Source: CALHVX01 sp039198065 (GTDB lineage: Bacteria; Pseudomonadota; Gammaproteobacteria; Pseudomonadales; Azotimanducaceae). From it: a stretch of 64,000 nucleotides of DNA. Below, in pieces: positions 32,117 through 41,668 of this stretch. Both the position numbers and the translations under genes were made by a program. Under the pieces are notes generated by a model. The model saw nothing but the letters and a program-made list of their open reading frames with translations. It did not search any database and was not told the DNA's origin. Where the stretch lies: the NCBI GenBank assembly GCA_039198065.1, contig JBCCTU010000001.1:930001-994000 (forward strand), written 5' to 3'. How positions within the stretch are numbered: the first letter of the stretch is position 1; each line of letters begins with the position of its first letter.

Positions 32117-33721
32117 ATGCTGCATTTTTCTTCGATTTGGGAAACGGTCGCGGACGTTTGCGGCGACCGGCCGGCGCTCATCGGCGATGCCGGTGTGGTG
32201 TCGTGGCGGGATTACGAACGCCGCGCTGCGCGTCTTGCCAGCGCGTTTGAAGCAGCCGGCCTCGGCCTCGACAGCAAAGTCGGGATCTACCTCCACAACT
32301 CGAATCAATACCTCGAAACCCAGTTTGCGACGTTCAAAATCGGCGGCTGCCCGGTCAACGTGAACTACCGCTACAAGGCCGATGAGCTCGTGTACCTGCT
32401 GGAAAACTCAGACGCCGAAGCGCTGGTTTTCCAGAGCTGCTACGCGGCGCGGATCTGGGAAATTCGGGAGCGTCTGCCGAAGCTCAAACTCCTGGTCCAG
32501 GTCGACGACGGCACAGAGGCGCTTTTGCCTGAGGTACGCGACTACGAACGGATTCAGCGTGACTGTGCGCCTCGGCCGCGGACGGAGCCCGTGGCCGGCG
32601 GTATTTACATGCTGTACACCGGGGGTACGACCGGCATGCCCAAGGGCGTTATGTACGATGGGCAGGGCTTCGCCACGGCCATGCTCACCGCCGGCATCAT
32701 GAGCCGTGAGCTGCCTCCGGCGCTAACGCTTGATGCTCTGGCCGATGCGCTGCGGGCCATCGAAGACCCGCCGGTGAGCCTTCCTGCATCGCCGCTCATG
32801 CACGGCACCGGCATGTGGATCGGCGCCATGATTCCACACTCAATCGGTGGCACGGTGGTGACGTTGTCAAAGATTGGGCTCGATGCGGATGTGCTCTGGA
32901 GCCTTGTTGAACAGCACGATGTGACGGACATGGTCATTGTCGGTGATGCCTTTGCCAAACCGATGCTGCAAGCGTTGCGAAACGGCGCAGCCCAGGGCCG
33001 CCCCTACCGCCCCCAAGCACTCGAGCGGATCATTTCCAGTGGTGTGATGTGGAGCGCCGAGGTCAAAGCGGGACTACTTGAACATCTGGACGTCGAGCTG
33101 CGGGATGTTATGGGTTCGTCCGAAGGCGGCATGGGTGCGTCCGTGACGACCCGCCATGAGGCGGCGCAAACGGCGACCTTCGAGCTAAACGAAGGCACCA
33201 AAGTGTTTACCGATGAAGGGCAAGAGGTGAAGCCCGGCAGTGGTGTGATCGGCAAAGTTGCGACCAGCGGCATGGTGCCCCTGGGCTACTACAAAGACCC
33301 CGAGAAGTCAGCCGCAACCTTCAAAGAAATCGACGGCGTCCGCTACAGCTTCCCCGGGGACTACGCACAGGTCGAAGCCGACGGCACGATTACCCTGCTC
33401 GGCCGCGGCAGCGTCTGCATAAATACCGCCGGCGAAAAGGTCTTTCCCGAGGAGGTCGAAGAGGCGTTGAAGCGCCACGACGACGTCGATGACGTGCTCG
33501 TAGTCGGTGTGCCCGATGATCGGTTTGGGGAGCGTGTGGTCGGGGTGGTTGCCGTGGTCCAGGCAGTAGCCGATGAGACCCTCATCGGCTACGCCCGGGA
33601 TCAGCTCGCCGGCTATAAGGTACCCAAGCAGATTGTCTTTGTGGACGAGGTACGGCGCGGGCCCAATGGCAAGGCAGATTACAAATGGGCCCGGGCAGAG
33701 GCGGAACGTAGCGTCGGCTAG
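32117..33721 (+). CDS. Acyl-CoA synthetase (AMP-forming, class I adenylating family)
   Basis: 534 residues from ATG 32117, with an AGAGGGGGGG stretch upstream. AMP/ATP motif YTGGTTGMPKGVM (about 165-177), the hinge region GDYAQVEADGTITLLGR and the C-terminal catalytic lysine in GPNGKADYKWAR. The enzyme activates a carboxylic acid with ATP and CoA. The sequence around the substrate pocket resembles the FadD-like enzymes used for steroid or branched acyl chains, but chain type cannot be set by eye. It is followed by a GGDEF gene after 112 bases. Confidence 0.88.
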   Translation: MLHFSSIWETVADVCGDRPALIGDAGVVSWRDYERRAARLASAFEAAGLGLDSKVGIYLHNSNQYLETQFATFKIGGCPVNVNYRYKADELVYLLENSDAEALVFQSCYAARIWEIRERLPKLKLLVQVDDGTEALLPEVRDYERIQRDCAPRPRTEPVAGGIYMLYTGGTTGMPKGVMYDGQGFATAMLTAGIMSRELPPALTLDALADALRAIEDPPVSLPASPLMHGTGMWIGAMIPHSIGGTVVTLSKIGLDADVLWSLVEQHDVTDMVIVGDAFAKPMLQALRNGAAQGRPYRPQALERIISSGVMWSAEVKAGLLEHLDVELRDVMGSSEGGMGASVTTRHEAAQTATFELNEGTKVFTDEGQEVKPGSGVIGKVATSGMVPLGYYKDPEKSAATFKEIDGVRYSFPGDYAQVEADGTITLLGRGSVCINTAGEKVFPEEVEEALKRHDDVDDVLVVGVPDDRFGERVVGVVAVVQAVADETLIGYARDQLAGYKVPKQIVFVDEVRRGPNGKADYKWARAEAERSVG

Positions 33722-33794
33722 CGGCGTGGAATACCGGCGATCAAGTGTGGCGCGGCCCACAGAACGCGGCGACTAGCCTGACAAATCGGTCAGG

Positions 33795-33812
33795 TGGACT
33801 AGATTTAGTCCA
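33795..33812. promoter_or_regulatory. Inverted repeat before the GGDEF gene
   Basis: TGGACTA (33795-33801), loop GATT, and TAGTCCA (33806-33812) form a perfect 7-bp inverted repeat ending 21 bases before the GTG start. It may be an operator or a weak attenuating hairpin. Confidence 0.35.
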
Positions 33813-33833
33813 GTTGCAGGCGCGAGGCGCGTT

Positions 33834-34880
33834 GTGAGCGACGAGCTCAGAGATTTCGACATTCCGATCGAGGATTCGGTTTCCGTGTGCAAACGGGTGC
33901 TGCCGCTCATGAGCCAGCAGCGCGTGCCCACGATCCCGCAGAACTACGCGCTCTGGTACGACTACGTCACCGGCAACAACGCCGAGCTGGCGGCGGAGAT
34001 TGAGCAGCTGCTGAGCCGGGGTGAAGGCTTCACACCGGCCCGCTGTCAGGAGCTGTATCGGCGCTTTTATGTGGACTCGCTGCGGTCCGAAGTCAGCGGT
34101 ATTCAGGACAAGATCCGAGCGCGGGTGGAGGACGTCCTGCGCGACCTGGGGATGCTCGACAACAACATTTCGCACTACGCAGACGTTCTCGATGACTGCG
34201 GCGCGAAGTTGCGCTCTGATTTGGATCAGGAAGATCTCAACCGCCTCATTCTGCTCCTTGCCGAAGAGACCCAACAAACCCGCGAACGCAGTCAGGAGGT
34301 CGAGCATTCGTTGCAGGCGATGTCGTCGGAGCTGGAGGCCCTGCGGGCCCAGGTCAATGCACTGTCGGCCGATTCCCGCACCGATACGTTGACGCAGATT
34401 CCGAATCGCCGGGCCTTTGACGAAGCCATTACCGCGTTAACCGCGGAAGCAACCGCTGCCCGGGAAGCGGTTCATCTGTGCCTGGTCATGATCGATATCG
34501 ATCACTTCAAGCGGTTCAACGACACCTACGGGCACCTCGTAGGCGATGACGTGCTGCGTTTCGTAGCTTCTGAGCTGAAGGCCTGTGTAAAGGGTCGAGA
34601 CACCCTGGCGCGTTACGGTGGGGAAGAATTCGCATTGCTGCTGCCAGCAACCCCGTACGATGGCGGTAAGCATCTGGCGGAGCAGATCCGCGCGATGATT
34701 CAGGCGCAGACGGTGACGGATGGCAAGGGCGGTGGACCATTCAGGATTACGATTTCTCTCGGGCTTGCCGAGTACCGGGTGGGCGAACCGGTGGCGGACT
34801 TCATTGACCGAGCGGACCGTGCGCTCTATCTGGCGAAGCACGACGGCCGGAACTGCGTCCGCGGTGAGAAGGACCTTTAA
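33834..34880 (+). CDS. GGDEF diguanylate cyclase with N-terminal helical domain
   Basis: 348 residues, GTG start. A helical sensor-like domain (about 1-170, NYALWYDYVTGNN and ELYRRFYVDSLRSE) precedes a GGDEF domain (about 183-345). Motifs are DTLTQIPNRRAFDEA, IDIDHFKRFNDTYGH and active-site GGEEF. The position five residues upstream reads KGRD, so the canonical RxxD inhibitory site is not intact. There is no membrane segment or signal. It should make cyclic di-GMP. Its end overlaps the next gene. Confidence 0.93.
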   Translation: MSDELRDFDIPIEDSVSVCKRVLPLMSQQRVPTIPQNYALWYDYVTGNNAELAAEIEQLLSRGEGFTPARCQELYRRFYVDSLRSEVSGIQDKIRARVEDVLRDLGMLDNNISHYADVLDDCGAKLRSDLDQEDLNRLILLLAEETQQTRERSQEVEHSLQAMSSELEALRAQVNALSADSRTDTLTQIPNRRAFDEAITALTAEATAAREAVHLCLVMIDIDHFKRFNDTYGHLVGDDVLRFVASELKACVKGRDTLARYGGEEFALLLPATPYDGGKHLAEQIRAMIQAQTVTDGKGGGPFRITISLGLAEYRVGEPVADFIDRADRALYLAKHDGRNCVRGEKDL

Positions 34881-35862
34881 GCGCGTCCACGGCCGCGTTT
34901 TCCTCACGATCCTGGCGCTGGCCTGCACCCCGCAGGCGCATGCGGAGCCGAATCCCACAGCACCCCTCGCGGTTCGCAATCTGGCACCGTTCAGCGGCCT
35001 CTATGGTGTGCCGCGCATGCGCGGCGCGGGATCGGCCCAGGGGGTCTCGGTGGCGCTCGATCAGGTGAGCAACTTTTCTTCCAGCAACGACGGTGCAACG
35101 CAAATCTTTCAGGACGGTGAAACCAGCGTCCTGCGGCTGACGGCGGCCAGGGCGTTCGCCGACGAGCGCATCGACGTCGGGGTTGAGCTGCCCTGGGTGC
35201 GGCACAGCGGCGGTGAACTCGATCGCTACATCGATGGTTTCCACCGCGCCTTTGGTTTACCGGAAGGTGGCCGGGAGAACGCTCCCCGTAACCAGCTTGA
35301 TCTGCTGCTGCGCGTTGCCGGCGAAACCGAAGTGCGGCGTCAGGACAGCGGTGGGGGCCTTGGTGACACGGTTATCTGGGGCGGTTACGCGCTGCTTGAG
35401 ACTGATAACCGTGCCGTGCGGGCGCGAGCCCAGCTAAAGCTGCCGACCGGGGACGCCGCTGAGATTACCTGCAGTGGTGGACTGGACCTGTCGGCCTGGG
35501 TTGAGCTGTTTGACCAGCAACTGCTCGCATCGCTCAAGACAGACATTACCGCAGGGATCGGTATGACCTATCTGGGCGCTGGCGATCTGGCGCCAGCAGC
35601 GCAGAAGCGTTGGGTGCCGATCGCGCATTTCGGTATTCACCGGGCGCTCGGTCGCTGGTTGTTCACGGGCCAGCTTGACGCCCACGGTGCGCTCTTCGAT
35701 CTGTCCGTTGATCAGCTCGGGGAACCGGCTCTGCTCGGTACGCTCGGAGTTCGGCGACCCTTCGGCGAAGGCCAGCAGCTCACGGTTTCTCTGGTCGAGG
35801 ATCTCATCGGTCAGAGCACCTCCGACGTTGTGTTTCAGCTCGCCTGGGAAAAGCGCTGGTAG
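34864..35862 (+). CDS. DUF3187-type outer-membrane-like protein
   Basis: 332 residues from GTG 34864, chosen because it gives a signal peptide (FLTILALACTPQAHAEP) while overlapping the GGDEF end by 17 bases; the ORF itself opens at 34720. The mature sequence alternates hydrophobic beta strands, has LAVRNLAPFSGLYGVPR near its start and ends in FQLAWEKRW, with a terminal aromatic. This pattern fits DUF3187 barrel-like proteins. Function is unknown. Coupling to the GGDEF gene suggests joint expression. Confidence 0.75.
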   Translation: MRRTFKRVHGRVFLTILALACTPQAHAEPNPTAPLAVRNLAPFSGLYGVPRMRGAGSAQGVSVALDQVSNFSSSNDGATQIFQDGETSVLRLTAARAFADERIDVGVELPWVRHSGGELDRYIDGFHRAFGLPEGGRENAPRNQLDLLLRVAGETEVRRQDSGGGLGDTVIWGGYALLETDNRAVRARAQLKLPTGDAAEITCSGGLDLSAWVELFDQQLLASLKTDITAGIGMTYLGAGDLAPAAQKRWVPIAHFGIHRALGRWLFTGQLDAHGALFDLSVDQLGEPALLGTLGVRRPFGEGQQLTVSLVEDLIGQSTSDVVFQLAWEKRW

Positions 35863-35921
35863 ACCGGCCGGGTCGTGCACGTGGCGGTTGAGCTTTGCCG
35901 TTGGCGCGCGACAATACGGCT

Positions 35922-37607
35922 ATGAGCTCCGCACCATCACAGTCTCCTACGTCCGCCGCAAACGACCGGCGAAACGATACGCGCGCCATCCCCAGCCTTG
36001 AGCGTGACCTAGCCGCCGTGCAGGGCAGTTCCGTAGACCTGGTGGTTGTTGGTGGCGGCATTACCGGTGCCGGTGTGGCGCGTCATGCGGCACTGTCCGG
36101 GCTGTCCGTGCTGCTCCTCGAGGCCGCCGATTTCGGCTCCGGCACCTCCAGCCGGTCGACGAAGCTCATTCATGGCGGGCTCCGCTATCTGGCGATGGGT
36201 GATTTCGCGCTGGTTCGCGAAGCGGCGCTGGAGCGAAAGATCGTCCATGAGATTGCGCCCCATCTGGCCGAACCTCGCTGGATGGTTCTGCCGACACGGT
36301 CGCGGCTCGACTGGTTGAAGTACGGTGCGGCGGTCAAGCTCTACGAGATGCTCGGCGCGGTTGATGCCGACGACCGTTATTCCACGAGTGACCTTGCGCC
36401 CCAGGGGTTGGAACCGACGATCGACTGGGAGGCGTTTCCGCGGGCCCGGGTGTATCGGGAATACCTCACGGACGACGCGCGGCTGGTCCTGGCAACGCTG
36501 CGCAGTGCGGCTCGCCATGGCGCCCGGTGTCTGAACTACGCTCGAGTTGCGAGCGTTGAGCCGGCGCCGCTCGAGACCGGTGAAACCGGCTATCGCGTTG
36601 GCCTTGAAGATCAGCTTGGTGATGTTGAGCCCTTTACCCTAAGCGCGCGCGCTGTAGTCAATGCCGCCGGTCCCTGGGCCGAGTCGTTGTTGCCGACCGC
36701 GAGTGGGCAGAGTCGGCTGCGGCTCTCCAAAGGTGTACACATCGTGCTGCCGCGCGCCAAGTTGCCGGTGCAGCACCTGGTGATGATCGGAACCGACGAC
36801 GGCCGGATGCTGTTCGTGATCAGCCGCGGGCGCTACACCTACGTCGGTACCACCGACACGCCCTACGACGAGCCGCCCACGACCTGGCCCCGGGTGACCG
36901 CCGAGGACGTAGCGTATCTGCTAAAACCCTTAGGCTTGTACTTTCCGGACTATCCCGTCACCGAAAGCGATGTTGCCGGTTCCTGGGCGGGTCTCCGGCC
37001 GCTCGTCAACGAACCGGGCAAAGCGCCGAAGGAGATGTCGCGTAAAGACGAAATCTGGCAGATCGAAGGCTTCATCACCATTGCCGGCGGCAAACTCACG
37101 GGCTTTCGTCGCATGGCGGAGGAAGTGATGACTGCCGTCGGCGACTATCTGGATCACGATGTGGCGATCAATACCGCCAGTGAGCCGCTGTGCGGTGGTG
37201 ACTTAGCGCGGCACGGCGTTTCCGGAACGGCGGCGCTGATCGAGCGGGTGAGTAAGCAATACCAGCAACCGGCGGTCGTCGCGACCCGTCTTGTGCGCCT
37301 CTACGGCGCGGATGTGTTCGATGTACTCGGTGATGCACCGGTACCTGTTTCCGCGTCTGTGTTCGTGGAAGAGATTAACTGGGCGGTGCGCGTAGAAAGC
37401 GCCCAGACGCTAACGGATCTCGTCTATCGCCGGCTGCAGGCGGCCTGGTTCCAGCCCGATGAATTGCGCGATGCCCTGCCGCGCATCGCCGATCACATGG
37501 CAGAACTTCTGGGCTGGGCAGCCGCGGAACGGGATGCAATGCTTAGCGACGCCGAAGCCCGGCTGGCGACGGATCTCGACTTCATGGAAGCCCGAGCCGA
37601 CGTCTGA
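35922..37607 (+). CDS. glpD: GlpD-type FAD glycerol-3-phosphate dehydrogenase
   Basis: 561 residues from ATG 35922 (TTG 35895 extends it by 9). N-terminal FAD fold VVVGGGITGAGVARHAALSG, GSGTSSRSTKLIHGGLRYL signature, and the C-terminal accessory domain. It oxidises glycerol 3-phosphate to dihydroxyacetone phosphate and passes electrons to quinone. The N-terminal 30 residues before the fold are low complexity. It sits alone before a second acyl-CoA synthetase; no glpK or glpF is adjacent. Confidence 0.93.
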   Translation: MSSAPSQSPTSAANDRRNDTRAIPSLERDLAAVQGSSVDLVVVGGGITGAGVARHAALSGLSVLLLEAADFGSGTSSRSTKLIHGGLRYLAMGDFALVREAALERKIVHEIAPHLAEPRWMVLPTRSRLDWLKYGAAVKLYEMLGAVDADDRYSTSDLAPQGLEPTIDWEAFPRARVYREYLTDDARLVLATLRSAARHGARCLNYARVASVEPAPLETGETGYRVGLEDQLGDVEPFTLSARAVVNAAGPWAESLLPTASGQSRLRLSKGVHIVLPRAKLPVQHLVMIGTDDGRMLFVISRGRYTYVGTTDTPYDEPPTTWPRVTAEDVAYLLKPLGLYFPDYPVTESDVAGSWAGLRPLVNEPGKAPKEMSRKDEIWQIEGFITIAGGKLTGFRRMAEEVMTAVGDYLDHDVAINTASEPLCGGDLARHGVSGTAALIERVSKQYQQPAVVATRLVRLYGADVFDVLGDAPVPVSASVFVEEINWAVRVESAQTLTDLVYRRLQAAWFQPDELRDALPRIADHMAELLGWAAAERDAMLSDAEARLATDLDFMEARADV

Positions 37608-37686
37608 GTGGCGTAAGGCGCTGTCCACGCTTTAAGGTCCGCGGCGATACGTCTTGACCACCGGCTGATTTTGGGAGGATCACCTC

Positions 37687-39348
37687 ATGGCCATGCAACG
37701 CTCACCCCTGCTTCTGTCCCGCATTCTCGATCGCGGTGCGCGCGTCGCCCCGAACGAAGAGATCGTCACCGCCACCGAGACCGGGGTACGGCGACAGACC
37801 TATGCGCAGACACGGGATCGCGCGCATCAGTTGGCTCATGCGCTCGCAAATGCGGGTATCGGGGTCGGCGATCGGGTCGGTACGTTCATGTGGAATGGCA
37901 GCCGGCATCTCGAGGCCTACCACGCCATTGCCGGCGTGGGGGCCGTACTGCATACGCTCAACATCCGCCTGTCGCCGAACGATCTCGAGTACATCACCGA
38001 TCACGCACAGGACAAGATCATCATTGTCGATGCCGATGTGCTGCCCTTGCTCGAGCAGCTGAAGGGCAAGATGCCGAGCGTTGAGCGCGTTGTGGTCGCA
38101 ACAGAAGAGGGCTTCGAGGGCTGGACGACGGAGCTGCCCAACCCCGTGGACTACGAAGCGTTCATCGCCGATCAACCCACGAGTTACGACTGGCCCGACA
38201 TCCCGGAAACCTCACCCATGGGTCTGTGCTACACGAGCGGTACGACCGGTAACCCGAAGGGCGTCGAGTACGAACATCGCAGTCAGTACCTGCACACGCT
38301 CACGCAATGCATGACCGATTCCATGGGCCTGTCGGGTACGGACACGCTGTGCGGCATCGTGCCCATGTTTCATGCCATGGGATGGGGACTGCCCTGGTCG
38401 GCGCTCATGTTGGGCATGAAGCAGGTCATGCCGCATCGGTTCATGGATCCGGCTCGGCTCATCGACCTGATGGCCCGGGAGGGTGTCACCATCTCGGCCG
38501 GGGTTCCGACGATCTGGCAAGGCATCAAAGGCCTCTACGAGGCGGAGCCCGGCAAGTACGATCTGTCGCAGCTGTCGCGCCTGACCTGCGGTGGCTCGGC
38601 GCCTCCGCCGAGCCTGATTCGCTGGTACTGGGACGAACTCAACGTCGAGATGATTCAAGGCTGGGGCATGACCGAGACCTCGCCGCTGGCGACGCTGTCG
38701 CGGCGGGTCATGACGCGCTCGCAGCTCGAGCTGAGTGAGGACGCGCAGTTTGAAAACGTTGCCAAGGCCGGGCAGCTCATGCCGGGGCTTGAGCTCGATA
38801 TCTTCGATGAGTCCTTCAATCGCTTACCGCACGATGGGGAAACGGTCGGAGAAATCCTCATTCGCGGCCCCTGGATATGCTCGGAGTACTACAACAACCC
38901 GCAGCCTGAGAAGTTCCACGGCGACTGGCTGATTACCGGCGACGTCGGCAAGATCGATGCGGACGAGTATCTGATCATCAGCGACCGCTCCAAAGATCTG
39001 GTGAAGAGCGGCGGCGAATGGATTTCATCCGTCGACCTCGAAAACCACATCTGTGGGTTGCCGGGAATTGCTCAGGCCTGCGTGGTTGCGCAACCGCACC
39101 CGAAGTGGGACGAACGGCCCATAGCGCTGGTCATTCCAGCGGACGGGGCGTCGGTGACCGCCGAGCAGGTTCTCGAACACTGCGCGACGGCCTTCGCGAA
39201 GTGGCAGTTACCCGATGACGTGCTGTTCGTTGACGCCATTCCCCTGACCTCGACGGGCAAGATGGACAAGAAGGTCGTTCGAGCGCAGTTGGCGGCAGAC
39301 GGCTATGAACTGCCGGATCTACGCGGAACGGCCAATAGCGCCGGCTGA
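37687..39348 (+). CDS. Long-chain-type acyl-CoA synthetase (FadD-like)
   Basis: 553 residues, ATG 37687, with GGGAGG at about 37673-37678. AMP-binding motif CYTSGTTGNPKGVEYEH (about 180-196), then GWGMTETSPLATL, GDVGKIDADEYL and the C-terminal TSTGKMDKKVVR lysine. It is more like the medium/long-chain enzymes than the synthetase at 32117. Expected role: CoA activation of fatty acids for beta-oxidation. Convergent with the GST gene 36 bases on. Confidence 0.92.
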   Translation: MAMQRSPLLLSRILDRGARVAPNEEIVTATETGVRRQTYAQTRDRAHQLAHALANAGIGVGDRVGTFMWNGSRHLEAYHAIAGVGAVLHTLNIRLSPNDLEYITDHAQDKIIIVDADVLPLLEQLKGKMPSVERVVVATEEGFEGWTTELPNPVDYEAFIADQPTSYDWPDIPETSPMGLCYTSGTTGNPKGVEYEHRSQYLHTLTQCMTDSMGLSGTDTLCGIVPMFHAMGWGLPWSALMLGMKQVMPHRFMDPARLIDLMAREGVTISAGVPTIWQGIKGLYEAEPGKYDLSQLSRLTCGGSAPPPSLIRWYWDELNVEMIQGWGMTETSPLATLSRRVMTRSQLELSEDAQFENVAKAGQLMPGLELDIFDESFNRLPHDGETVGEILIRGPWICSEYYNNPQPEKFHGDWLITGDVGKIDADEYLIISDRSKDLVKSGGEWISSVDLENHICGLPGIAQACVVAQPHPKWDERPIALVIPADGASVTAEQVLEHCATAFAKWQLPDDVLFVDAIPLTSTGKMDKKVVRAQLAADGYELPDLRGTANSAG

Positions 39349-39383
39349 TTCTTCGGCTGTCACTGTTGGTAGCCGGGTTCCGG

Positions 39384-40106
39384 TTACTTGCGTGCGAATA
39401 CACCGACGTATGTCTGCACGCGCTCCGCGTAGTCGCGCAGCGACGGAAACTCGTCGGCGATAGCATTGATCCAGGTCGGTGGCTGCTGGTCGAAGATGCC
39501 GGCCAGCAGGCCCGTCACGGCGTAGTCGTAGCTGTTCGGGGTTTCCCCGAGCAGGAACGGCTGGGCGCCAAGCGCGTCGGCCAAGGCCTGGAAATCACGG
39601 CGCGCAAACCCACGCTGCTCCTCGAGGCTGTGGAGCCCGAGGCCCTGTAAGGCGTAGGTGCGCCGAACCTGACGCCGAGCGCCACCGGCCACCAGCGGGC
39701 GGACCAGCGCGGGTGCGATGTGAAAAAAGCCGTCGACGACGTTCGGCCACCAGGCATCGTCGAGCCAGCGGCTGGCAACCATGATCCAGTACAGGTGTTC
39801 CTCCGCGAGCCGGGTCAGCGCCACGCCGTTGGCGCGTTGCTTAAGGCTTAGGCCCGCGAACACCCGACCACCGCTCACTTCGTCGAGGGTTTGCACAATG
39901 AGTTCGGAATCGGCGATTGTCCGATCCGCCGTTTCGAGAAAGGGGAGTTTGCTCTTCGGAGCTTTGCGCGGGTCGTTTTCGACGGCGAGGGTGTAGGGCA
40001 GGTCGAGGTCGGCGAGCAGCAGTTCGAGTTTGAGGCAGAACGGACTGACGCTGCGCAGACCGAAGGCACCGCCAAGGGTGTACAGCGTCAAAGACGTGGG
40101 ATTCAT
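39384..40106 (-). CDS. Glutathione S-transferase-like protein (FAXC/metaxin-like)
   Basis: 240 residues from ATG 40106 (ORF opens at 40133). The N-terminal thioredoxin-like domain holds the SPFCLKLELLL motif typical of the metaxin/FAXC GST_N_4 group, then LPFLETADRTIADSELIVQTL. The all-helical C-terminal domain follows (about 95-235). The candidate catalytic position is the Ser-Pro-Phe-Cys stretch. Members of this group are often found beside fatty-acid genes. Substrate unknown. Confidence 0.83.
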   Translation of the reverse strand: MNPTSLTLYTLGGAFGLRSVSPFCLKLELLLADLDLPYTLAVENDPRKAPKSKLPFLETADRTIADSELIVQTLDEVSGGRVFAGLSLKQRANGVALTRLAEEHLYWIMVASRWLDDAWWPNVVDGFFHIAPALVRPLVAGGARRQVRRTYALQGLGLHSLEEQRGFARRDFQALADALGAQPFLLGETPNSYDYAVTGLLAGIFDQQPPTWINAIADEFPSLRDYAERVQTYVGVFARK

Positions 40107-40189
40107 GGTTGGGTCGCTATGCGGTGTCAGCACGGATCCTAACCCCGCACTCCTGACACCCTTAGGTCAGTAGGCGAGCAGCGTTCGCC

Positions 40190-40507
40190 TCAGTCGTCCT
40201 GGGGAATGGTCAGCGGCAGTCGAAGTTCGGACTCCTGCAGGCCGCCCTCGGTCCCGACCATTTCGCCGTAGGCGCTCTGCTGGATCAGGAACGCCTGACG
40301 CACGCGCCACTCAGCGAGTCTGACCCGGGCGGCGCTCAACGACCGAAATACCCAGTTCTCGCCTTTAGGGTTTTTCAGGATGGCCTCCCGGCGCACGCCG
40401 TCCTCGATGGTCACAACCCGCAGTAGGTAAATGACTGGATCAACGGCGAGCACTTCGACTTCCGTCGATGGGTCAGCCAGTGCTTGCTTGAGTGCTTTAA
40501 CGTTCAT
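40190..40507 (-). CDS. DUF6482-like small protein
   Basis: 105 residues from ATG 40507; the longer frame upstream overlaps the next gene's promoter and has no family match. A compact alpha/beta protein with LAVDPVIYLLRVVTIEDG and SLSAARVRLAEWRV. It resembles the small cytoplasmic DUF6482 family of Pseudomonadales, of unknown role. It is divergent from the NMO-like gene, separated by 160 bases. Confidence 0.65.
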   Translation of the reverse strand: MNVKALKQALADPSTEVEVLAVDPVIYLLRVVTIEDGVRREAILKNPKGENWVFRSLSAARVRLAEWRVRQAFLIQQSAYGEMVGTEGGLQESELRLPLTIPQDD

Positions 40508-40667
40508 CGATCTCCATGCGGTCCCTGGCCTCCTGGACCCGGCGACCTTAGCTTTCCGAGCCCGCGGCGCTGTAAGGGGCCACGGCTCCTTCGCTATCAT
40601 CTCGATCGGGCCGTGAAAGAGCCGGCCCCATCGAGTTTGCAGCATCACAACATATCGGGGAGGGGTT

Positions 40668-41639
40668 ATGGCGGAGCAGCCAAAGCAGCAGGCAGGGGAC
40701 GAGGGGGTGTTCAAAAATCGCGTTACGGAGATGCTCGGCGTGGAGATCCCCGTTGTGCAGGCCCCCATGGGCTGGATTGCTCGATCGCAGCTTGCCTCCG
40801 CTGTGTCGAACGCGGGCGCCATGGGCATTATCGAAACCTCTTCCGGCGAGCTCGACGTCATCCGGGAAGAAATCAAGAAGATGCGTCAGCTCACGGACAA
40901 ACCCTTTGGCGTCAACATCGCTCAGGCGTTCGTTCGCGACCCCAACATCGTGCAGTTCGTCGTCGATCAGGGCGTGAAGTTTGTGACGACGTCCGCCGGC
41001 AGCCCGGAACGCTACACCGAGCAGATCAAGAAAGCGGGGCTGACAGTCTTCCATGTTGTCCCGAACCTGTCGGCGGCGTTGAAAGCCGTAGCCTGCGGCG
41101 TTGACGGCCTGATCGTCGAGGGCGGTGAAGGCGGTGGTTTTAAAAACAAAAATGAGGTGGCGAGCATGGTGCTCCTACCGCTGATCCGCGAGCGGGTCGA
41201 TGTGCCGATTATTGCGGCCGGCGGGTTCCTCGACGGTGCCACCATGGCCGCGGGTTTTGCTCTTGGCGCGGAAGGCATCCAGCTTGGGACACGGATGGTG
41301 TCCGCCGCCGAGTCACCGGTACATGACAACTGGAAGAACGCGATTGTCGGCGCCCGGGAAACGGACACGGTGTTTCTCAATCGCCAGCATTCACCGGCGC
41401 TGCGGGCCTTGCGCACCGAGAAAACGACGCACCTTGAGGCGAATCCGGAAATCAACGCCATGCAGAACTTCGGCGTCGCTAAGGAGCTCTACTACGGTGG
41501 TGATATGGAAGCGGCGATTCCACTGACGGGACAGGTGTGCGGACGGATCGAGGCGGTGCGCCCGGTTGCGGACATCATTGGCGACATCCGCGCGCAGTTT
41601 TTCAACACCGTTGGTGCGCTGGCGACGCAGTACGGCTAG
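40668..41639 (+). CDS. Nitronate-monooxygenase/FabK-like flavoprotein lacking the usual active-site histidine
   Basis: 323 residues, ATG 40668 with GGGGAGGGG before it. TIM-barrel flavin fold with PVVQAPMGWIA, KPFGVNIAQ, VDGLIVEGGEGGGF, IIAAGGFLDGATMAAGFALGAEGIQLGTR. Class I NMO normally has a catalytic His in EAGGHRG; here the place is EGGEGGGF, without a histidine. So nitronate oxidation by that mechanism is doubtful. A reductase role, or an FMN enoyl-ACP/acyl-CoA reductase-like activity, is possible. Confidence 0.82.
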   Translation: MAEQPKQQAGDEGVFKNRVTEMLGVEIPVVQAPMGWIARSQLASAVSNAGAMGIIETSSGELDVIREEIKKMRQLTDKPFGVNIAQAFVRDPNIVQFVVDQGVKFVTTSAGSPERYTEQIKKAGLTVFHVVPNLSAALKAVACGVDGLIVEGGEGGGFKNKNEVASMVLLPLIRERVDVPIIAAGGFLDGATMAAGFALGAEGIQLGTRMVSAAESPVHDNWKNAIVGARETDTVFLNRQHSPALRALRTEKTTHLEANPEINAMQNFGVAKELYYGGDMEAAIPLTGQVCGRIEAVRPVADIIGDIRAQFFNTVGALATQYG

Positions 41640-41668
41640 CGAGCTGTTGGGACCGGTAGCAGTATGCG

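Noticed and set aside
40505..40876. Longer version of the DUF6482-like protein
   Set aside because: It would cross the start of the NMO-like gene on the other strand and its added sequence is low-complexity; ATG 40507 gives a compact family-sized protein.
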